Assembly (NCBI GenBank): GCA_037042185.1
Contig: JAXQJY010000028.1
Coordinates: forward strand, 1,116,001 to 1,180,000
Direction: 5' to 3'
From: Sordariomycetes sp. S80-01Y
Taxonomy: Eukaryota; Ascomycota; Sordariomycetes
DNA: 64,000 nucleotides
This document shows, piece after piece, positions 47,048-59,076 of the stretch. The notes under the pieces were generated by a model that made no database searches, had not been told where the DNA came from, and saw nothing but the letters and a program-made list of their open reading frames with translations. The position numbers were made by a program, and so were the translations under genes. The stretch's first letter is position 1. Every line of letters begins with the position of its first letter.

Positions 47048-47771
47048 ATGAACGTCGCCAGCGTCGGGCGGTCAGCAGGCTGCCTGAAGGCGGCTCTGAG
47101 GCGAACGCGCTTTCAGAGGGTGTCCCAACGCTCGATAGCGACGACGCCAAAGCTAGCAGTCGATGTCCCAGCAACGCCCTCGCTCGACAGACCTGGCGCC
47201 TTGAGCAAGAACCACCGTACGAGCCACCTGCGCAATGCGACGATGATCGAATTAACTAACAATCTACTCAGGGAATGACCTCGAAAAGGTCAGCCAGTAC
47301 AAAGTCTGGCCCCAAATTCCTTCTGTCAAGAAAACTTTCTCGAACCCGATGCCCGCCATCGACGCCGCCTCCATCGCGAAGCTCGATCCCACCGGCGCCC
47401 GAAGCCGCATGTTCTCCAAGCAACACCTCGACGCGGCAAAGCCAGGTGACGTGCTCATGGTCTCGACGAAGACAGGAGAGCCCTTCGCTGGAGCCTTCAT
47501 GCAGATCCGACGACAGGGGGTGGATACGGCGATCCAGCTACGCGGACAGCTGATGCGGACGAGCGTGGAGATGTGGTTCAAGATTTACAGCCCGACGGTC
47601 ACGGCCATCGACATCATCTGGCGCAGACCGAAGAGGGCCCGCCGTGCTAGATTGACGTATCTGAGGAAGCCGAAGCACGATATGGGCAGTGTGGACAAGA
47701 TGGTGTTCGCTTGGAGAAAGGAGAGATATGCTCTGAGATCCAAGGAGAAGAAAACCGTGGGCAGGGTCTAG
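47048..47771 (+). CDS. IMG1: Mitochondrial ribosomal protein bL19m
   Basis: Two exons: 47048-47216 and 47272-47771 (55-nt intron, branch ttaactaac), 222 aa. The presequence is MNVASVGRSAGCLKAALRRTRF... The join restores KNHR|NDLEKVSQYKVWPQIP. The bL19 core is visible: GDVLMVSTKTGEPFAGAFMQIRRQGVDTAIQLRGQ, then the block ending in SPTVTAIDIIW and an Arg-rich RRPKRARRARLTYLRK, which parallels the bacterial L19 C-terminus. It belongs to the large mitoribosomal subunit near the intersubunit bridge region. It is divergent from the unknown mitochondrial protein gene. Confidence 0.9.
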
Positions 47772-48653
47772 AGAGCGACTTCCCTTGGGCTGGGTTGGAT
47801 GTACAATATTGGTCCATGTTAGAGCTGTACAATCCATGTACTATTACTACACCGCAGGCGCAATGAACCTGTTCGTTGAGACATGCGAACGCTCAGGAGC
47901 TCCGGCCAGAGGTGCCTCGTAGGCTGGCTGAGCACTCTTGCGTAACTGACCGAGCTCACAGAGATCATGGTGTGCCAGTGAGGTATGGCCCTGATCAATG
48001 CCTAAGAAAAGACGCGACAGAAGGCGAAGCAGGACAATGATAAAGGATCATGGAGACTCGCGGTGCTTCATGCGTTGGCTTCATCCAAGGCAATGGAGGC
48101 ATTGAGGGTCGACCACCAGCAGGCCGCGAACGATGCACCAACGAGATAGCGCAGTCGTCGGAACGAAGAATGACCCCTATCCCCCAAAGATCGTCGTCAA
48201 ACGTTTCGAGATGCAGCCAGAGTGTTTGCATGACATGCATGATCATGATGAGGCACCATCGCGCTGGGGGTTTTATCACGTCCCAAAGGGGCAGTACATC
48301 AAAAAGGACACCGCACCAGGCTATTAAGTCTGATCTTGCAATTGGACGGCCTATTGTTTCAAGGGGGAAGGATCATGAGTCGGATTGTTGAACTTTGAGC
48401 GACAGTTCCAGACTGGGATGGAGTGTCGGTAGATGGGGTTTTTGGGGGTCTCGAGCGTTTCCATAAGATGGGTGACCGCCCGAAGCTGGCTCTCGTTCAT
48501 GAGCATAGCAAAGAGTGAAATTGCCCTTGGAGAATTACCCGTGCCAATAGCCTGTTCCCATTACTCCGTTAGTTTTCGCTCAATAATTACTTCGTACGAG
48601 CATATTCGGCCAAGGCCTCTCACCGCAAAGACGCTAAAAGACCCTCCACTAAA
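47772..48653. other. Spacer between bL19m and alpha-actinin genes
   Basis: 882 nt. No gene recognised. It should contain the actinin promoter and leader. A cluster of CATGCATG/GATCATG-type short palindromes lies near 48230-48250. Confidence 0.5.
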
Positions 48654-51289
48654 ATGCCCGAGGCTGCGGGGTCGTTATCGCCGCTACAGCGGCAGCCCAG
48701 CAACCACGGCAGCGCCGAGCAGTTTCCGGACTTTTGTTTACACCAGGACGACATTGACTCTGCCACGACGGCAAGCTCGCCAACTACACCAACAGCTTCA
48801 TCACCCGTATCATCTCGCTCGTGCTCGCTCTCTTCCATCTGCACAACCCCATCGAGTCGCCTGTCCGTCTGTTCCTCGCTCGACCTCGACTGTTCCCTGA
48901 AGCAGCTGCAGGAGCCCGACCCCTGGACCGCTGTCGCCCTCGAGTCCTCGTCTAGCCCTGGCTCAAGCTCCGCATTCGCAGCATCCCCCACTCCCAGCAG
49001 AAACAGGCGGGACAAGAAGGCATTGCAAGCTGCCCGACAGCAGCGGTCTGGAAGTGCACGCGGGAACGGTGCCATCTTGCCCCTGAGTATCGGTCAGCAC
49101 AGATCTCCCTCCTCCTCGACCCAGGCGAGGCGCTTTCAGCGGACTGCCAGTACGCCTGCCGACGCTCTTGCTGCCCTTGAGCCGCCGCATGATCAGGGAC
49201 TTGCGAGAATGGCATTTGCGGAGCAGCAGCGGTGGATTACTGTCCAGCAAAAGACTTTCACAAAATGGCTTAACACAAAGATTGAAGCGAGGGACCTCGT
49301 GGTCAAGGACCTGGTGGCCGACCTCAGCGACGGTGTAGGCAACCCCATTCAATGTCTGACTGAAAGAAGACTGACACTCGATAGGTTATCCTGATCCATC
49401 TCCTCGAATGTTTGTCGAACGAACCACTCGGTCGCTATGCCTCCAAGCCCAAGCTCCGGGTCCAATGTTTCGAAAACGCCAACCTAGCCCTTGATTTCAT
49501 CAAGTCCAGAGGCATACAAATGATCAATATCGGTGCCGAAGATGTCGTCAACGGGAACAGAAAGATCGTCCTCGGACTGATATGGACCCTGATTCTTCGC
49601 TTCACCATCAGCGATATCAATGAGGAGGGCATGTCGGCCAAGGAGGGTCTGCTGCTCTGGTGTCAGCGAAAGACGGCGTGCTACGATGACGTCGAGGTAC
49701 GGGACTTTAGTGCCAGTTGGAACGATGGTTTGGCATTCTGTGCATTGCTGGACATCCACCGGCCCGACCTCATCGATTTCGACTCCCTCGACAAATCAGA
49801 TCACCGCGGCAATATGCAGATGGCATTCGACATAGCTCATAAGGAGATCGGCATTCCGAACCTGCTGGACGTGGAGGATGTGTGCGATGTGCCAAAGCCT
49901 GACGAGAGGAGTCTGATGACGTACATTGCCTACTGGTTCCATGCTTTCTCTCAGATGGAAAAGGTTGAGAACGCAGGTCGTCGAGTTGAGAAGTTTGTGA
50001 ACAACATGCAAGGGGCATGGGAGATGCAGAGTGCCTATGAGCGCCGTATGCGGGCTCTGATCAAGCTCATCAAAGAACAGATCGACTCATGGCAGAATGC
50101 CGAGTTCGAGGGAACCTACGCCGATGCCAAAGCGCATGCGGCTGAGTTCAACGCCTACAAGAAAGGGCTTAAGCGAGAGTGGGTGGCAGAGAAGAGTGAA
50201 CTCGCGACGCTACTCGGAAATATCAAGACCAAGCTGGCCACGTACCGCCTGAGACCGTGGGAGCCCCCAGAGGATGTCACTTTGGAAGCCCTGGAGCAGA
50301 CATGGGGAGTCTTGTCACAGACTGAGATGAACCGGGCGCAACTCATCAATGAGACCATTCGAGAGTAAGTTTTTCGAGCACCTACCACTAGCACGCCGTG
50401 GCTCACATCACCTAGTATCAAGAACGCGCTCCGCAAGTCGTTTGCAGACAAGGCCAATGACTTTGCCATGGCTCTCAACACTATGCAACTTGCGATCTCG
50501 GGGCTGGACGGCGATGTTGAAGACCAGCTACACCACGTCCGAAAGCTGAGCGACAACCTCCCACCCATGGATTCTTACTTGGACACGATTGCAGCAGTCG
50601 ACACCAAGTGCCAAGAAGCCAATATCGAAGAGAACGACTTCACCACATATACCTACGATGAGCTATGGTACGAGCTAGGGTTGGTCAAGTCATCAGTCCA
50701 GAAGAAGCTGGCTTTCCTAGAAAACCAGATGGTCGCGAGGAACATGACCAACTTGACGCCTATTCAGCTCGAGGAGTTCGAGAGTGTGTTCCGCCATTTC
50801 GATCGCGACGCAAGCAACTCGCTACAGGAACTCGAGTTCAGCGCGGCCCTAGCATCGCTAGGGTTGGTCTTCTCGGAAGATGAGATGCATGAGTACTTCA
50901 TGGAGACCTCAGAAGGCCGTGATCACGTCACATTCGAGCAATTCATCCGCTTCATGGTCGACGTCACGGAAGATCAGAACACTGCCGAGCAAGTCTTCCA
51001 ATCGTTCCGTGAAGTCTCGGATGGTAAACCCTACGTTACGGAGATGGATCTCCGCCACAGCCTGGTCCCCGACGAAGTCATCGACCAGCTCGTCGGTATC
51101 ATGCCAGAGCACAAGGGCCCTGATACAGCTGAGGATCGTGGCATGCCGCAGTATGATTACATCTCGTTCATGGAGAAGATGATCAACGACGAGCGAGGGC
51201 GGGAGGGAGGCGCCAGTGGTAGCCTGCAGGATAGGACGAACAGGAGTGTGAGCCCGCGCAAGCAGACGCAGCCGAACGGTGCCTATTAA
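48654..51289 (+). CDS. Alpha-actinin-like actin crosslinker (Ain1 type)
   Basis: Three exons: 48654-49334, 49385-50364 and 50416-51289 (introns 50 and 51 nt), 844 aa. About 190 Ser/Thr/Pro-rich residues precede the usual start of the protein. Then come two calponin-homology domains: CH1 around QKTFTKWLNTKIEARDL to LIWTLILRFTI, and CH2 from AKEGLLLWCQRKT to TYIAYWFHAF. Two spectrin-like helical repeats follow, then C-terminal EF-hands; one loop (DRDASNSLQELE) keeps Ca-binding positions. Joins: LSDG|VILIHLLE and TIR|DIKNALRKSF. It bundles F-actin at the contractile ring and hyphal tip. The N-terminal extension makes it longer than fission yeast Ain1 (621 aa). Confidence 0.94.
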
Positions 51290-51864
51290 TTGGCCAAGGG
51301 CCAAGTCCGGCGAAGATTATAATCCCATGTTTATTTGCTTGGAGGCCGAGCGAATCATTCGTTCTTTTGAGTATTGGCAGATGCATTCTTGGGGTGTTTT
51401 GGGTGGCTTCGGGTTACACTTCCTTTGCGTATGGATATTGTTCAGCTCCTTATATACCAGGTCACGAATGAAATTTGCTTCTCAATGTCTCCGCCGTTTG
51501 TAGTCCGGATCCAACGCCCTCACCTGCCCCCAGTCTCACCGTAGAAATCGTTCCCTGGCGGTAGCACCCACACCCATGCATCGTGGAGGGCAACCCAAAA
51601 CCAGTCAGTCAGGACAAATTCTAGCTACCAGGAAGCATGGAAACCATTATTTTCTCTTCTCCTCAAACTCTTCAGGTACCGGTACTATCGCACTATTCTT
51701 TGTGCGCCGGACAATGGCGCTCCGAACCTTCAAGTGCCGGAGTATAGGGTAGCCGGCCCGGCTCCGGGTTCGGGACTGGAATCCCGAAACTTTCCAATAA
51801 CCTCATCACCAATCATCGACCTCACTCTTCTTCAACTCACCTCCCATCCTCCTCGGCACACAAT
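51290..51864. other. Spacer upstream of the D-2-hydroxyglutarate dehydrogenase gene
   Basis: 575 nt containing the actinin 3'UTR and the next promoter and leader. No gene recognised. Confidence 0.5.
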
Positions 51865-53609
51865 ATGGCGTCGCGCTCAAGAGTCATCCGGGCGCTGCGG
51901 CCTCTCACACGGTCAACAGCCACCTTCAGGCCTCAGCCTGCGCAAATACGATGTCTTGCGACATCGGCGCCGAGGCTGTTCTCGTCAACGTCACCTAAGA
52001 GCGCGAAGCTCACGAGCGAGACATACCCCAACATCAAGCGCGATCCTCGCTTCAAGCAGCTGAGCACCGAAGATGTCGCATTCTTCAAGGACATGCTTGG
52101 CTCACCTTCGGCCATGATCGATGGTGTCAACGCTGATGCCGCTGAGGACATCGAGCCCTTTAATGAGGACTGGATGCATAAGTACAAGGGACAATGTCGA
52201 TTGGTCCTGAAGCCGGGATCCACAGAGGACGTGAGCAAGATTTTGAAATACTGCAATGAGCAGAAGCTTGCTGTTGTACCCCAAGGTGGAAACACCGGGC
52301 TGGTTGGCGGGAGCGTGCCGGTGTTTGATGAGATCGTCATCAACATGTCTCGCATGAACAAAATTCACTCCTTCGATGAGGTCAGTGGCAGCTTGGTAGC
52401 TGATGCGGGCTGCATTCTCGAGGTTGTGGATGGATTCCTGGCCGAAAAGGGGTATATCTTCCCCCTGGACCTAGGTGCTAAGGGAAGCTGTCACATTGGT
52501 GGCAATGTTGCGACAAACGCTGGTGGGCTGCGTCTGCTCCGGTACGGAAGTTTGCACGGAAGTGTTCTTGGTCTGGAAGTGGTCCTGCCGGACGGCACCA
52601 TCATGAACGACCTATGCACTCTGCGGAAGAACAACACCGGCTACGACCTTAAGCAGCTTCACATTGGCGCCGAGGGCACGGCCGGAATCATCACCAAAGT
52701 CAGCATCGCCTGCCCCCAACGCTCCCCAGCTGTCAACGTTGCCTTCTTCGGCCTCGAGAACTTCGAGAAGGTGCAGCAAGCCTTCCGCGAAGCCAAGGGT
52801 CAGCTCTCGGAAATCCTCTCGGCGTTTGAGCTCATGGACAGTAAGTCACAGAAGCTCGTAGCCCGCGTTCGACCAGATGCCAAGCGTCCCCTGGAGGACG
52901 ACCACCCCTTCTACTGTCTGATCGAGACCAGCGGCTCCAACGGCGAGCACGACTACGCCAAACTGGAGTCCTTCCTCGAGGATGTCATGACCAAGGAAAT
53001 CATCACGGACGGTGTCGTCGCGCAGGATGAAACCCAACTCAAGAGCCTTTGGTCCTGGCGCGAGGGCATCCCCGAGTGCATCAACCACTGGGGTGGGACG
53101 TACAAATACGACGTGTCCATTCCCCTGGCGGAGATGTATGACCTAGTCGACGAAATGTCGGCCAAGATGGACGAAGCCGGCCTGGTCGGCGATACGGACG
53201 AGTTCCCCGCCGTCGGCGTCGTCGGATACGGGCACATGGGCGACTCAAACCTGCATCTCAACGTGGCAGTCCGTCGCTACGACGAGCGCGTCGAGAAGGT
53301 GCTCGAGCCCTACGTGTACGAGTGGATCGCCAAGCGCAACGGCAGTATTAGCGCGGAGCACGGACTCGGCATCGCGAAGAAGAGTTATATTGGGTACAGC
53401 CGCGATGAGACGACGATCGGGCTGATGAAGCAGATCAAGAACCTCTACGATCCGGTAAGCGCTTACAGGCTACGTGTTTTTACAATTCCCCTGTGCCCTA
53501 TACCCATTCGGGCGGTGGAGAGTCCTGTTACTTGCGTTGTATCGTTTATGGATCCATGCTGACATGAAATACGCAGAATGGCATCATGAACCCGTACAAG
53601 TACGTTTAG
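51865..53609 (+). CDS. Mitochondrial FAD-linked D-2-hydroxyglutarate/D-lactate dehydrogenase (Dld2-like)
   Basis: Two exons: 51865-53454 and 53577-53609, with a 122-nt intron, 540 aa. The last exon encodes only [10 protein letters not shown]. The N-terminus [22 protein letters not shown] is a strong mitochondrial presequence. FAD-binding PCMH-type signature: [15 protein letters not shown], and [24 protein letters not shown]-terminal FAD-oxidase block: [12 protein letters not shown] with metal-binding His, and EHGLGIAKK. These fit D-2-hydroxyglutarate dehydrogenase (yeast Dld2/Dld3, human D2HGDH) better than the D-lactate cytochrome c reductase Dld1. It oxidises D-2-hydroxyglutarate to 2-oxoglutarate. 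The donor site is part of a perfect 12-bp palindrome. Confidence 0.94.
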
Positions 53610-55188
53610 ATACCCTAACAGCTCCTACACTTGGGGAGTGCATATCATATGCGGTGAGAGATTCAACACTGGACGAACCGCAAAGAAGAGAGGCGGTAGC
53701 GCGTCGGCGAGAAAGCCAACTATGGCCAACGTGTTAGATTACTTGTATATACGCACTTGATAGATGTGGAATGTAACCTGCTTTCCAGCCCGCAGGCGCG
53801 TATCCTGTCGTCAGCTGTATTGAGTTGTCTCGGCGTACTAATCTGAGGCTGTGGCAGTTGCCTCAAGAGAGTATCTCGAGACCGATGTAGGTGCGAGTCA
53901 GCCTCGTACAAGGCGTTTTCCCGACACTGAACACCTATCGGCACCTGAAAGCTCCGGATGTCAGACGGCCCCAGACCAGCCTGACGCCAGGACCTTGGCT
54001 CGGAATGGCCGTTGAATTTCGCAACCCCCCTGACCGGCCCAAACCCTCCTTCTCAGCTCGAAAATTGAGAAGCAGCCAATCGCAATCCGTAATTGAGGCC
54101 GCAGTTCTGCGGCTGGGGGTTAGAGTGCTGCGGATGATGATGAGTCTTGCTAAGCTGGGACAGGGGTGCAGGGCTCCGTGGTGACCCCTGTCAGCCCTAC
54201 GGTGCTAGGTCTGATGCGTCATGCCATCGTGCGGGCGGGCATGACTAGGAACTCGTGGATTCTCTCTTCTTGAAATGACTGATATCGTTTCCAAGCGAGT
54301 CGGAGTGCAGGATCGAGTTTTGTGTGCCCCTTGCCGTTTCCTGGAACTGTCCACGATCCCCTTATTCGTCAACGGCTGGAGGTTTAATTGACCCCATCTG
54401 GGCTCCCCCATCACAGCTAATCTGTGCCTCATGATGTATATTGGCATTCGTGACGATGACGGTGCTTCGATCATTTCTTCGGGGAACGTCACAGCCTATT
54501 CTTTCTCGTGTTCCTTTGTTCCACGAACGTAGACACGCCCAATTCAACACACCCTGCCGCAGATGACGGTGAGTTTCTTGAATGACACGACTACTGGTAA
54601 TCTCTTTCAGCCAGCTGGGTCCATCGAAAGAACCAGTAGCCTACGAGAGCTTCCAATGTCAACTGAAGTGGCTGCATGCCAGCCGCGCTCCATCCTCGTA
54701 CCTTTGGGCGAGTCGAGGCGGCTACAGGAAGCCTTCCCCTGAACCCACGAACCCTAGCCAAGACTTCCACCGTTTCCCCCTTCGTCTTCTCCCCAGCATC
54801 CTGCACGTCCTATTTGTCCGGGATAGAGTTGATCCTGCAGTTGCAAAGACTTAGCCCGAGGGCGCCCCCTGTCGGAGGTAGGGCGAGCTATGACGGAACT
54901 GCGGTACGGCTACCACCACCCACATCCCCGGGACGCTTGAGTATCGCCCGCACTACGAGAGGCGAACCTACTGATGAAGCCAGTTTGACATAAATTGGCG
55001 TCGTGAAGGTGTCACAGAAACCGCCGTCCGTACCATCTGGAATGTGAGTATTTAACACCCCTCGAGCACCCGGATCGCCGACGGCAGCCACGCCATTATC
55101 CCTGAACCCATCCCTCCAATCCGATGGAGGCGAACAGCACACCCGAATTTGACTTAGCGAGCCCCTCGATGCACACGACAACTGCAGT
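53610..55188. other. Gene-free stretch of 1.6 kb upstream of the Zn2Cys6 gene
   Basis: No supportable gene. A tiny spliced frame could be drawn at 54563-54742 (ATGACG, 42-nt intron, 44 more codons) but lacks any family support. Confidence 0.45.
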
Positions 55189-56910
55189 ATGGTCGGCGTG
55201 GCTGGAAAGTATAAAGGGTGCGAAACCTGCCGTCGCCGGAGGGTCACGGTAAGTGCTGTCCCGGTTCGAAAATTATCGGGCTGTGTCCTCGCCGGATGAA
55301 GCTGATGATTCCTGTATCTAGTGCAACAACGAGCGCCCTCACTGTTCGAACTGCGTAAACAGCGGCCGAAGGTGCGAAGGATATGAGAAGCAACGCGTCT
55401 TCATCACTGGCACCCCTGAGCACAAGGGGCGTGTAGCCTCCCATCCCAAGAAAGCCAACAATTCTTCGGGTACGTCCTCGAGAAGTCGAAGCCGCGTCAA
55501 GGGTGAGCCGAGCCCAAAGCCCGAAGCCAATCCGGAGAGAGATATCAGAGTTGAAGGCCGAGCAAGGCGTCGTCGACATTACCAGACTGTCGTCCCGTGC
55601 AAACCTTTTACACCTGCCTGGGACGACTATATCGCGCTCGAGGCCGATGGAGTCCGACTGTGGGCACTCTTGACTGCTTTTCAGCAGCCAATACAGTATA
55701 TAGATACCCGCGAACCTATACACGAGGGCGAGGAAGAGTTTACGGTGGCCCTGGCGCCTTACAGTCCAATTGAGATGTCTCCATTCTCTTCGGATGACAC
55801 GAAGACCAGTGCACGATGCCTTGTGCACCTTTCGAGTGGCAATGAACGACAACAGCCAACAGAACATTACTGTGTATGGCTGCACGAGGTAAGCATACAA
55901 TTCGTCATCTTGTTACGTACCAGCTAACGAGTCCGGCACAGAAAGACGAACCCGCTACAAGTTTAGACTTCGAGCCGCCTTACAAGTTTGATACCGTTAG
56001 AACCATGGGAGCCGAGTTCTTTGCAGACTTCCCACATCACCACTTCTTCGTTAGAGTCCACCGACCCTTCGCGGTAAGTCGTGTGATACCTGAGCTCGAC
56101 CGCTAAGGCAGAGCACGTTGCTGACTGCTGAGTTCCTAGGTTGGCATCGCGGTTATGAGACGTCAGCATACGTTCTTGGCCGATCAAGAATGGATCGCAG
56201 CTCCATGGCGGAATCATCCGAAATCTCTATTCGACCAGCTTCTAGACCTTGTCGCATCACTGCCTTATCTGCTGGAGAGGACTGATGAAATTGTTCCACT
56301 GCAAGGCACAATGGCGCGCCGGGATGAAGCTCACAACCTCCTCCAGAACGGCTTGGCTCTAGAAACCCAGTTTGAGCGATGGCTAGAGACGGCATGCCAA
56401 GCAACGCGAGAGCACACCGTCCCATACTGGGCAGCAGAAGCAAAAGATCCGGGCGGGTTCCCATTTTACCATTCCTACGTCTTCAAAGACAGTGTAACTG
56501 GGTCCATGTTCCTCCACTACTGGATGTCGCAGATTCCGTTGCATCGCTGCATAGAGACACTGTACAACATCATATACGAGCCCGTGCTCGACCTCCATCC
56601 AGACATGTGGTCTAATCTGCCGTCCGACTTGCGGATCGAAGACCTCCCAAAGTACCAGCAGACGCAAGAGCTCGCGGCAAATATCTGCCGCGGCCTCGAC
56701 TCGGCGCTTGAGGGTACGGTGCAGCCAGACATCCTGGTCGCACCTATGAACATGGCCTTGAATCTGTACAGAGATATGAACGCAGTCATGCAGGACTATA
56801 CACTCGAAATTCTTTGGCTAGAGACTTTCCGAGACCGACTTATGGAGAAGGGAAGGAGTTTGACGTCTATGTTGCAAGAGCAGACGTGGCTAGAAGTCGG
56901 CCGGATGTAG
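55189..56910 (+). CDS. Zn2Cys6 fungal transcription factor
   Basis: Four exons: 55189-55248, 55322-55888, 55942-56073 and 56140-56910 (introns 73, 53 and 66 nt), 509 aa. Residues about 10-40 form the binuclear cluster CETCRRRRVT|CNNERPHCSNCVNSGRRC, with the first intron inside the cluster, a position often seen in this family. A basic linker (KKANNSSGTSSRSRSRVK) follows. The rest matches the general style of the fungal_trans_2 regulatory domain (KPFTPAWDDYIALEADGVRLWALLTAF, ... FHHPFAVGIAVMRRQH-like, and Trp-rich helices). Such proteins bind CGG half-sites and control accessory metabolism. No target can be named. Neighbours are housekeeping genes, so there is no cluster context. Confidence 0.9.
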
Positions 56911-57462
56911 CATGATGCTGAGTGAGGGTGGGATGCCTGTCAGGGGCAGATGCTGATGGGTGCGAAGGGCTGGACCCTGATATAATGCAAAAGCACCGCA
57001 ATTTCTCCATAAGAGCCATATATTATATTGCAATAGCATTGGAAGTGTGATTTTTACCTGGTAACGGGTCTGGTGGAAAAGTGAAGCGCACACCTTGTGT
57101 ACCACCTGTCGATGGGACCAGTCCGAATGTTGCCGCTGTGGGGATGGCCCCCAGTGAGTATTCAATCCTTTCGCCGAGACTTTTCATATATTGGAGATGA
57201 AGTTCTGGTTTCCAAGAACTGTCGACGGTCTTTGGCAATATACTGCTTACTATAAGTGGTAATCGACCTCAAGCGAGAGTTGTTGTGATGATGTCTCCAA
57301 AGCTGACTCAGGTTTCGCACTGTCAATTCCCGCCCACCTCACCCAACGGTCCCCCCCACCTCGAATGGGAGCCGATAACGATAAGGCCTTTTCTCCAGCA
57401 AAATTTCCAGGAACTTTTTGGCGAAGCAGCCATACACTGTACCGCGACACAAGCTGCCCACG
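56911..57462. other. Spacer between the Zn2Cys6 gene and DBP8
   Basis: 552 nt with one 3'UTR and the DBP8 promoter and leader. No gene recognised. Confidence 0.5.
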
Positions 57463-59076
57463 ATGTTGTCTCTCGATGCAGAGGACCCTCACACATCTTC
57501 GGATGACGAAAGAGATCTTGCGCCTCCGTCACAAGACTCAGATTCGCTCGATGACCAAGGTTCACGGAAGCGACGACGGACTGCGCCTGTGCCTCCACGA
57601 GGAGCCGCGAAGGACGATGGCGACGACGACGAAGAAGAAGAAGATGACGAGGAGGAGCTTCGAAAGGCAGTGTCGATGATACAGGCACCTTCGCGCATCA
57701 AGAAGACAGCTCAAACCACAACAAAGCCATCCTCCGCCCCAGCACAAAAACCAATCACCGCACCGACCGATCCCAACACCACCTTTGCAAGCCTTAACGT
57801 CCGGCCTTGGCTCTGCCAATCTCTCGAAAACATGGCCATTAAGCGCCCAACTGGTATTCAGAAAGGCTGCATCCCGGAGATACTGAAGGGCCGAGACTGC
57901 ATAGGCGGAAGTCGAACCGGCTCCGGAAAGACGGTAGCATTCGCGGTCCCAATTCTGCAACAATGGGCGCAAGATCCTAGTGCTATATTTGGTGTGGTGC
58001 TCACGCCAACAAGAGAGCTTGCGTTGCAGATCTTCGAGCAGATCAAGGCTATCTCGTCGCCGCAGGGATTGAAGGCTATCCTTGTCACTGGTGGTGCGGA
58101 CATGAGGGCCCAGGCGATTGCGCTGGCAGATCGACCGCACGTCGTAATCGCGACGCCAGGAAGATTGGCGGATCACATAAGGACGTCGGGAGAGGATACG
58201 ATTTGCGGGCTGAGAAGGGTGCGGTACGTGGTTCTGGATGAAGCGGATCGGTTACTGCACGCCGAGGGAACGGGGAGTATGCTGCCGGATGTGGAGGAGT
58301 GCCTGTCGGTTCTGCCACCTGCTACAGAAAGACAGACACTGCTCTTCACAGCTACAATCACACCAGAAGTACGGGCCTTGAAGGATATGCCCCGGAAACC
58401 AGGCAAACAGCCCGTCTTCGTCTGCGAAGTTGATACCCAGACGCTCGCCATTCCAGCTACGCTCAATCAGATGCACGTCCAGATACCTGTCACCCACAAG
58501 GAACACTACCTGCACGTCTTCCTTCAGACCGAAGCCAATGCCGAAAAAACAGTCATCCTCTTCTGCAACCGAACGGCCACGGCGGACTACCTGCACCATC
58601 TTCTCCGCTCCCTCGACCACCGCGTTACGTCTCTTCATTCCAAACTACCTCAGCGCCAGAGGATAGACAATCTAGGTCGCTTCCGCGCTGCGGCAGCAAG
58701 GATATTAGTGGCGACCGACGTTGCCGCCCGAGGTCTTGACATTCCCGAAGTTAGTCTCGTCATCAACTATGACATTCCCCGAGATCCCGACGACTACATT
58801 CACCGCGTCGGTCGTACTGCCCGTGCGGGCCGCAAGGGTGAAGCGGTGACCTTTGTAGGACAGCGCGACGTAGAGCTCGTGATGGCTATTGAGAAGCGCG
58901 TGGGCAGGGAACTGGAAGCTTGGAAGGAAGAGGGTGTCAACTTGGAGACAAGGGTTATCCGGGATGCGCTAAAGATTGTGAGTGAGAAAAAGAGAGAAGC
59001 ACTGCTGGACATCGAGGAAGGCAAGGAGGTTGGAGGAAAGCGGAAAAGGGCAAAGCAGAAATTCAGAGCCGCTTGA
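57463..59076 (+). CDS. DBP8: DEAD-box RNA helicase Dbp8 (ribosome biogenesis)
   Basis: Single exon, 537 aa from the first in-frame ATG at 57463. The N-terminal 90 residues are acidic (a run of Asp/Glu from GAC and GAA repeats). Then come the helicase motifs: Q region [13 protein letters not shown], motif [10 protein letters not shown] near 149, Ia PTRELA, Ib TPGR, II DEAD as VLDEADRLL near 256, III TAT, V ARGLDIP and [13 protein letters not shown]. The C-terminus is Lys/Arg-rich (GKRKRAKQK), fitting nucleolar work. Dbp8 acts with Esf2 in early 40S subunit assembly. Length and motif spacing agree with the Dbp8 group. Confidence 0.92.
   Translation: MLSLDAEDPHTSSDDERDLAPPSQDSDSLDDQGSRKRRRTAPVPPRGAAKDDGDDDEEEEDDEEELRKAVSMIQAPSRIKKTAQTTTKPSSAPAQKPITAPTDPNTTFASLNVRPWLCQSLENMAIKRPTGIQKGCIPEILKGRDCIGGSRTGSGKTVAFAVPILQQWAQDPSAIFGVVLTPTRELALQIFEQIKAISSPQGLKAILVTGGADMRAQAIALADRPHVVIATPGRLADHIRTSGEDTICGLRRVRYVVLDEADRLLHAEGTGSMLPDVEECLSVLPPATERQTLLFTATITPEVRALKDMPRKPGKQPVFVCEVDTQTLAIPATLNQMHVQIPVTHKEHYLHVFLQTEANAEKTVILFCNRTATADYLHHLLRSLDHRVTSLHSKLPQRQRIDNLGRFRAAAARILVATDVAARGLDIPEVSLVINYDIPRDPDDYIHRVGRTARAGRKGEAVTFVGQRDVELVMAIEKRVGRELEAWKEEGVNLETRVIRDALKIVSEKKREALLDIEEGKEVGGKRKRAKQKFRAA

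Noticed and set aside
54563-54742. Tiny spliced frame (6 nt plus 132 nt)
   Set aside because: The intron would be only 42 nt, shorter than all others here, and the 45-aa product matches nothing I know.
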